Source of the DNA: Nitrospira sp.
GTDB taxonomy: Bacteria > Nitrospirota > Nitrospiria > Nitrospirales > Nitrospiraceae
NCBI GenBank assembly: GCA_030123605.1
Contig: CP126123.1
Location: 2,212,001 to 2,276,000, forward strand
Direction of reading: 5' to 3'
Length of the DNA stretch: 64,000 bases
Positions 59,941 through 64,000 of this stretch are shown here, piece by piece. Position 1 is the first letter of the stretch, and the number at the start of each line of letters is the position of its first letter. Below the pieces are notes generated by a model. The model saw only the letters and a list, made by a program, of their open reading frames with translations. It was not told the origin of the DNA and made no database searches. Made by a program: the position numbers and the translations under genes.

Positions 59941-60344
59941 GAAACTATGGCCCTACCTACATCCATCCGGACATCATACAGACTCCATCATCATAAAATA
60001 AACGGAGGCACGCTGCTTGTGGGATCCTGCGCCACTGGAGGCCAGCACCACGAGGTTGGAATAGCCGGAGCAGAATGTTTCTTCTAAAAAAAAGTTCCAA
60101 ATGCGCGAAAAGTAAGCTATCTTACAAATCACCTTGAGGGGCTGTCAAGCAAGAGACCGGTCCTGAACAAGAATCGATCGATTCGCTCAGATCTGTGGAC
60201 AAACAAGGACTGGTCAGCTACTATTGCTTCAGCTTTCTGCTGAGTTACCTGATCATTCTGGAAACAGCGTCTTCCACATTCAGTCGCCGTGCTACCTGAG
60301 TTCAACCGCCGAATCCTCGACTCACTTCAATTCCAGGGGGAACA
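59941..60344. other. Divergent intergenic region between resB and metK
   Basis: About 400 bp without a credible gene. It must hold the resB and metK promoters. I looked for a SAM riboswitch upstream of metK and saw no convincing SAM-I, SAM-II or SAM-IV pattern. GGGGGAA lies just before the metK ATG as ribosome binding site. Confidence 0.5.
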
Positions 60345-62861
<2,517 letters not shown>

Positions 62862-62948
62862 AAACGAGGCGCGGGGCAGGTGCTCGACGGACGCGCGCAT
62901 CGGAGAGCAACCCGTCTCTACCTCACGAAGATGACACTTAATAAAGGA

Positions 62949-62974
62949 GGCCGCCTCATTTGAGGCGGCCTTTT
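62949..62974 (+). terminator. Intrinsic terminator after ahcY
   Basis: Perfect 10-bp stem GGCCGCCTCA / TGAGGCGGCC with a two-base turn, followed by TTTTCT. It lies 88 bp after the ahcY stop. Confidence 0.88.
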
Positions 62975-63232
62975 CTGTTTAGGCAAGTGCGATGACCCAA
63001 GCCTGTGCTGCAGTCGTAGAACACCCCCGACCATTCCCCACGTCAGATCAATGGGAGAAGAAAAATCAGGAGGGCCTCCTGCGAAGGATGATTTCAGCGG
63101 AAGAAGAGCACCAGATCAGCATTACCTCTTCAGAAAGTCGGGTTCGCAATCTGACCACAGCCCCTACCCTCATTGACTCGTCCTCAGAACCGGCGTATCG
63201 TTTTAGATACCCTTTAACATGGAGGGAACGCC

Positions 63233-63358
63233 ATGTCGGTCATGTGCTCCTTGGCGGTCTGTAGGGCCCAAGAGGGAATGTGCGGCCATGAGAAGGTGAT
63301 GCTCAGCGTCGCGTTGCTTGCCGCCGTCGGCTTCGGTGCCTACTTTCTAATCGGCTGA
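63233..63358 (+). CDS. 41-residue single-helix membrane peptide
   Basis: ATG at 63233 is preceded by GGAGGG at 6-bp spacing. The frame gives a short Cys-containing N-terminus (CSLAVCRAQEGMCGHEKV) and one membrane helix, VMLSVALLAAVGFGAYFLIG, ending in TGA. The helix and strong ribosome binding site support translation. An internal ATG (MCGHEK) could also serve as start. It stands alone upstream of the ferritin-like VIT1/CCC1 gene. Function unknown. Confidence 0.55.
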   Translation: MSVMCSLAVCRAQEGMCGHEKVMLSVALLAAVGFGAYFLIG

Positions 63359-63447
63359 TCGAATAGTCGACAGTCGCCTTCCTTCAAACAGCCTTTCGAA
63401 GGTTGAGAGGTGTGTGTGCCCTCTTTGCCAAAGGCCGACCCATCGTG

Positions 63448-64000
63448 ATGGCAGCCACCACCGACCATTCGACCACGGCACGAGGACTCATCCTCGACGA
63501 GTTGTTCGATTTATCGCTCTATCAGGTTTTGCGAGCCATCGTAACCGACTCAGGCTCGCGCGACACGCTGGATGAATTGGTTGCAATCGAAGTCCGGCAC
63601 CTCGCTTTTTGGCAGAACTTTTTCGAGATGAAGATCGACCGCCTGGATTTTCTCCGGCGCATCAAACTGCACATCCTATTGCTGACCTGTCGGCTGTTCG
63701 CCACGACCGCCGTTCACCTCGTTCTCGAAGCAATCGAGGTGCACGGGGTCCGCAAGTACCTTGCCTTGTGGAAGGGTTATCAGGACCAGCCGTTGGGGCA
63801 GGCTTTGCACGGCATTCTGATGGATGAATTCAAGCACGAAGACGTGTTGGTCACACAATTGACTGCCCGCAAGATCAATGCGGCAAAAATCCGAAACATC
63901 TTTCTGAGGTTGAACGATGGGCTGGTCGAGATTCTAGGAGCCGTGAGCGGATTCTTCGGAGCTTTCGGAAAAGCCGGCACAGTCCTGATTGCCGCCGCAA
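63448..64000 (+). CDS. Ferritin-like/VIT1-CCC1 membrane protein (3' end outside window)
   Basis: 184 codons visible, open to the window edge. An N-terminal ferritin-like (rubrerythrin-type) domain with carboxylate/His ligands (LILDELFDLSLYQVLRA, AIEVRHLAFWQNFFEMK, MDEFKHEDVLVTQ) leads into the start of a VIT1/CCC1 transporter (NIFLRLNDGLVEILGAVSGF, then FGAFGKAGTVLIAAA). Such fusions (MbfA-like) export or store iron and manganese. ATG at 63448 has no clear ribosome binding site; GTG at 63412 with GAGAGG upstream is the alternative. Confidence 0.82.
   Translation, partial: MAATTDHSTTARGLILDELFDLSLYQVLRAIVTDSGSRDTLDELVAIEVRHLAFWQNFFEMKIDRLDFLRRIKLHILLLTCRLFATTAVHLVLEAIEVHGVRKYLALWKGYQDQPLGQALHGILMDEFKHEDVLVTQLTARKINAAKIRNIFLRLNDGLVEILGAVSGFFGAFGKAGTVLIAAA

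Noticed and set aside
59941..60344. Possible SAM riboswitch upstream of metK
   Set aside because: No conserved SAM-I/II/IV core or terminator pairing could be traced by eye.
62992..63264. 90-codon plus-strand frame after the ahcY terminator
   Set aside because: No ribosome binding site or recognisable composition; it overlaps the better-supported 41-residue frame at 63233.

Overview
The window looks like a chromosome segment of a GC-rich, Gram-negative, Nitrospira-like bacterium. This is an inference from gene content, not a database match. It has outer-membrane biogenesis genes (BamD, Mla, several beta-barrels), a hopanoid cyclase, the MEP isoprenoid route and ResB/CcsB-type (System II) cytochrome c maturation. 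Most genes run on the minus strand in tight operons.

1-16.0 kb, surface polysaccharide locus, transcribed right to left: Wzx flippase, Wzy polymerase, two GT4 glycosyltransferases, a methyltransferase bracketed by two IS5-type relics, a PglC-like initiating phosphoglycosyl transferase, a thiamine-dependent E1 alpha/beta pair with no E2/E3, a DegT aminotransferase, a WbpM/PglF-like sugar dehydratase, a Wzi-like protein and a Wza-like exporter cut by the window edge. 16.0-20.3 kb: an outer-membrane protein built from two tandem copies of one barrel unit, then two small beta-barrels.

20.9-30.8 kb, integrative element: 46-bp direct repeats bound about 9.9 kb inserted at the 3' end of a tRNA-Cys gene. 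The core at the tRNA end has a tyrosine integrase, a CGNR-type zinc-finger protein and a divergent operon (excisionase-like HTH protein, replication-initiator-like protein, Cys-rich protein) across a palindromic operator. Cargo is a HigBA-type toxin-antitoxin pair in line with an OLD-family ATPase/nuclease. The far end is scrap: an older integrase split by an IS3 insertion, an IS5-family (IS427-like) element that replaced the last 30 codons of the OLD gene, and a RelA/SpoT fragment.

31-47.7 kb: dxs and ispG, an Mla lipid-transport operon followed by two outer-membrane barrel genes, hopanoid genes hpnG and shc, smc and ispH. 47.8-64 kb: a PhoB/PhoR pair convergent with a PiT transporter and a PhoU-like protein, a KAS III-like enzyme, BamD, a geranylgeranyl-reductase-family flavoprotein, the cytochrome c maturation operon (resB, ccsB, two tlpA, ccdA), metK and ahcY with clear terminators, a 41-residue membrane peptide and the start of a ferritin-like VIT1/CCC1 protein.

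Palindromic MITE-like repeats (about 125 to 209 bp) recur at 18.5, 20.7 and 38.7 kb, with another inverted-repeat element at 1.6 kb. They sit at gene borders and in two cases supply gene signals: a stop codon and part of a ribosome binding site.
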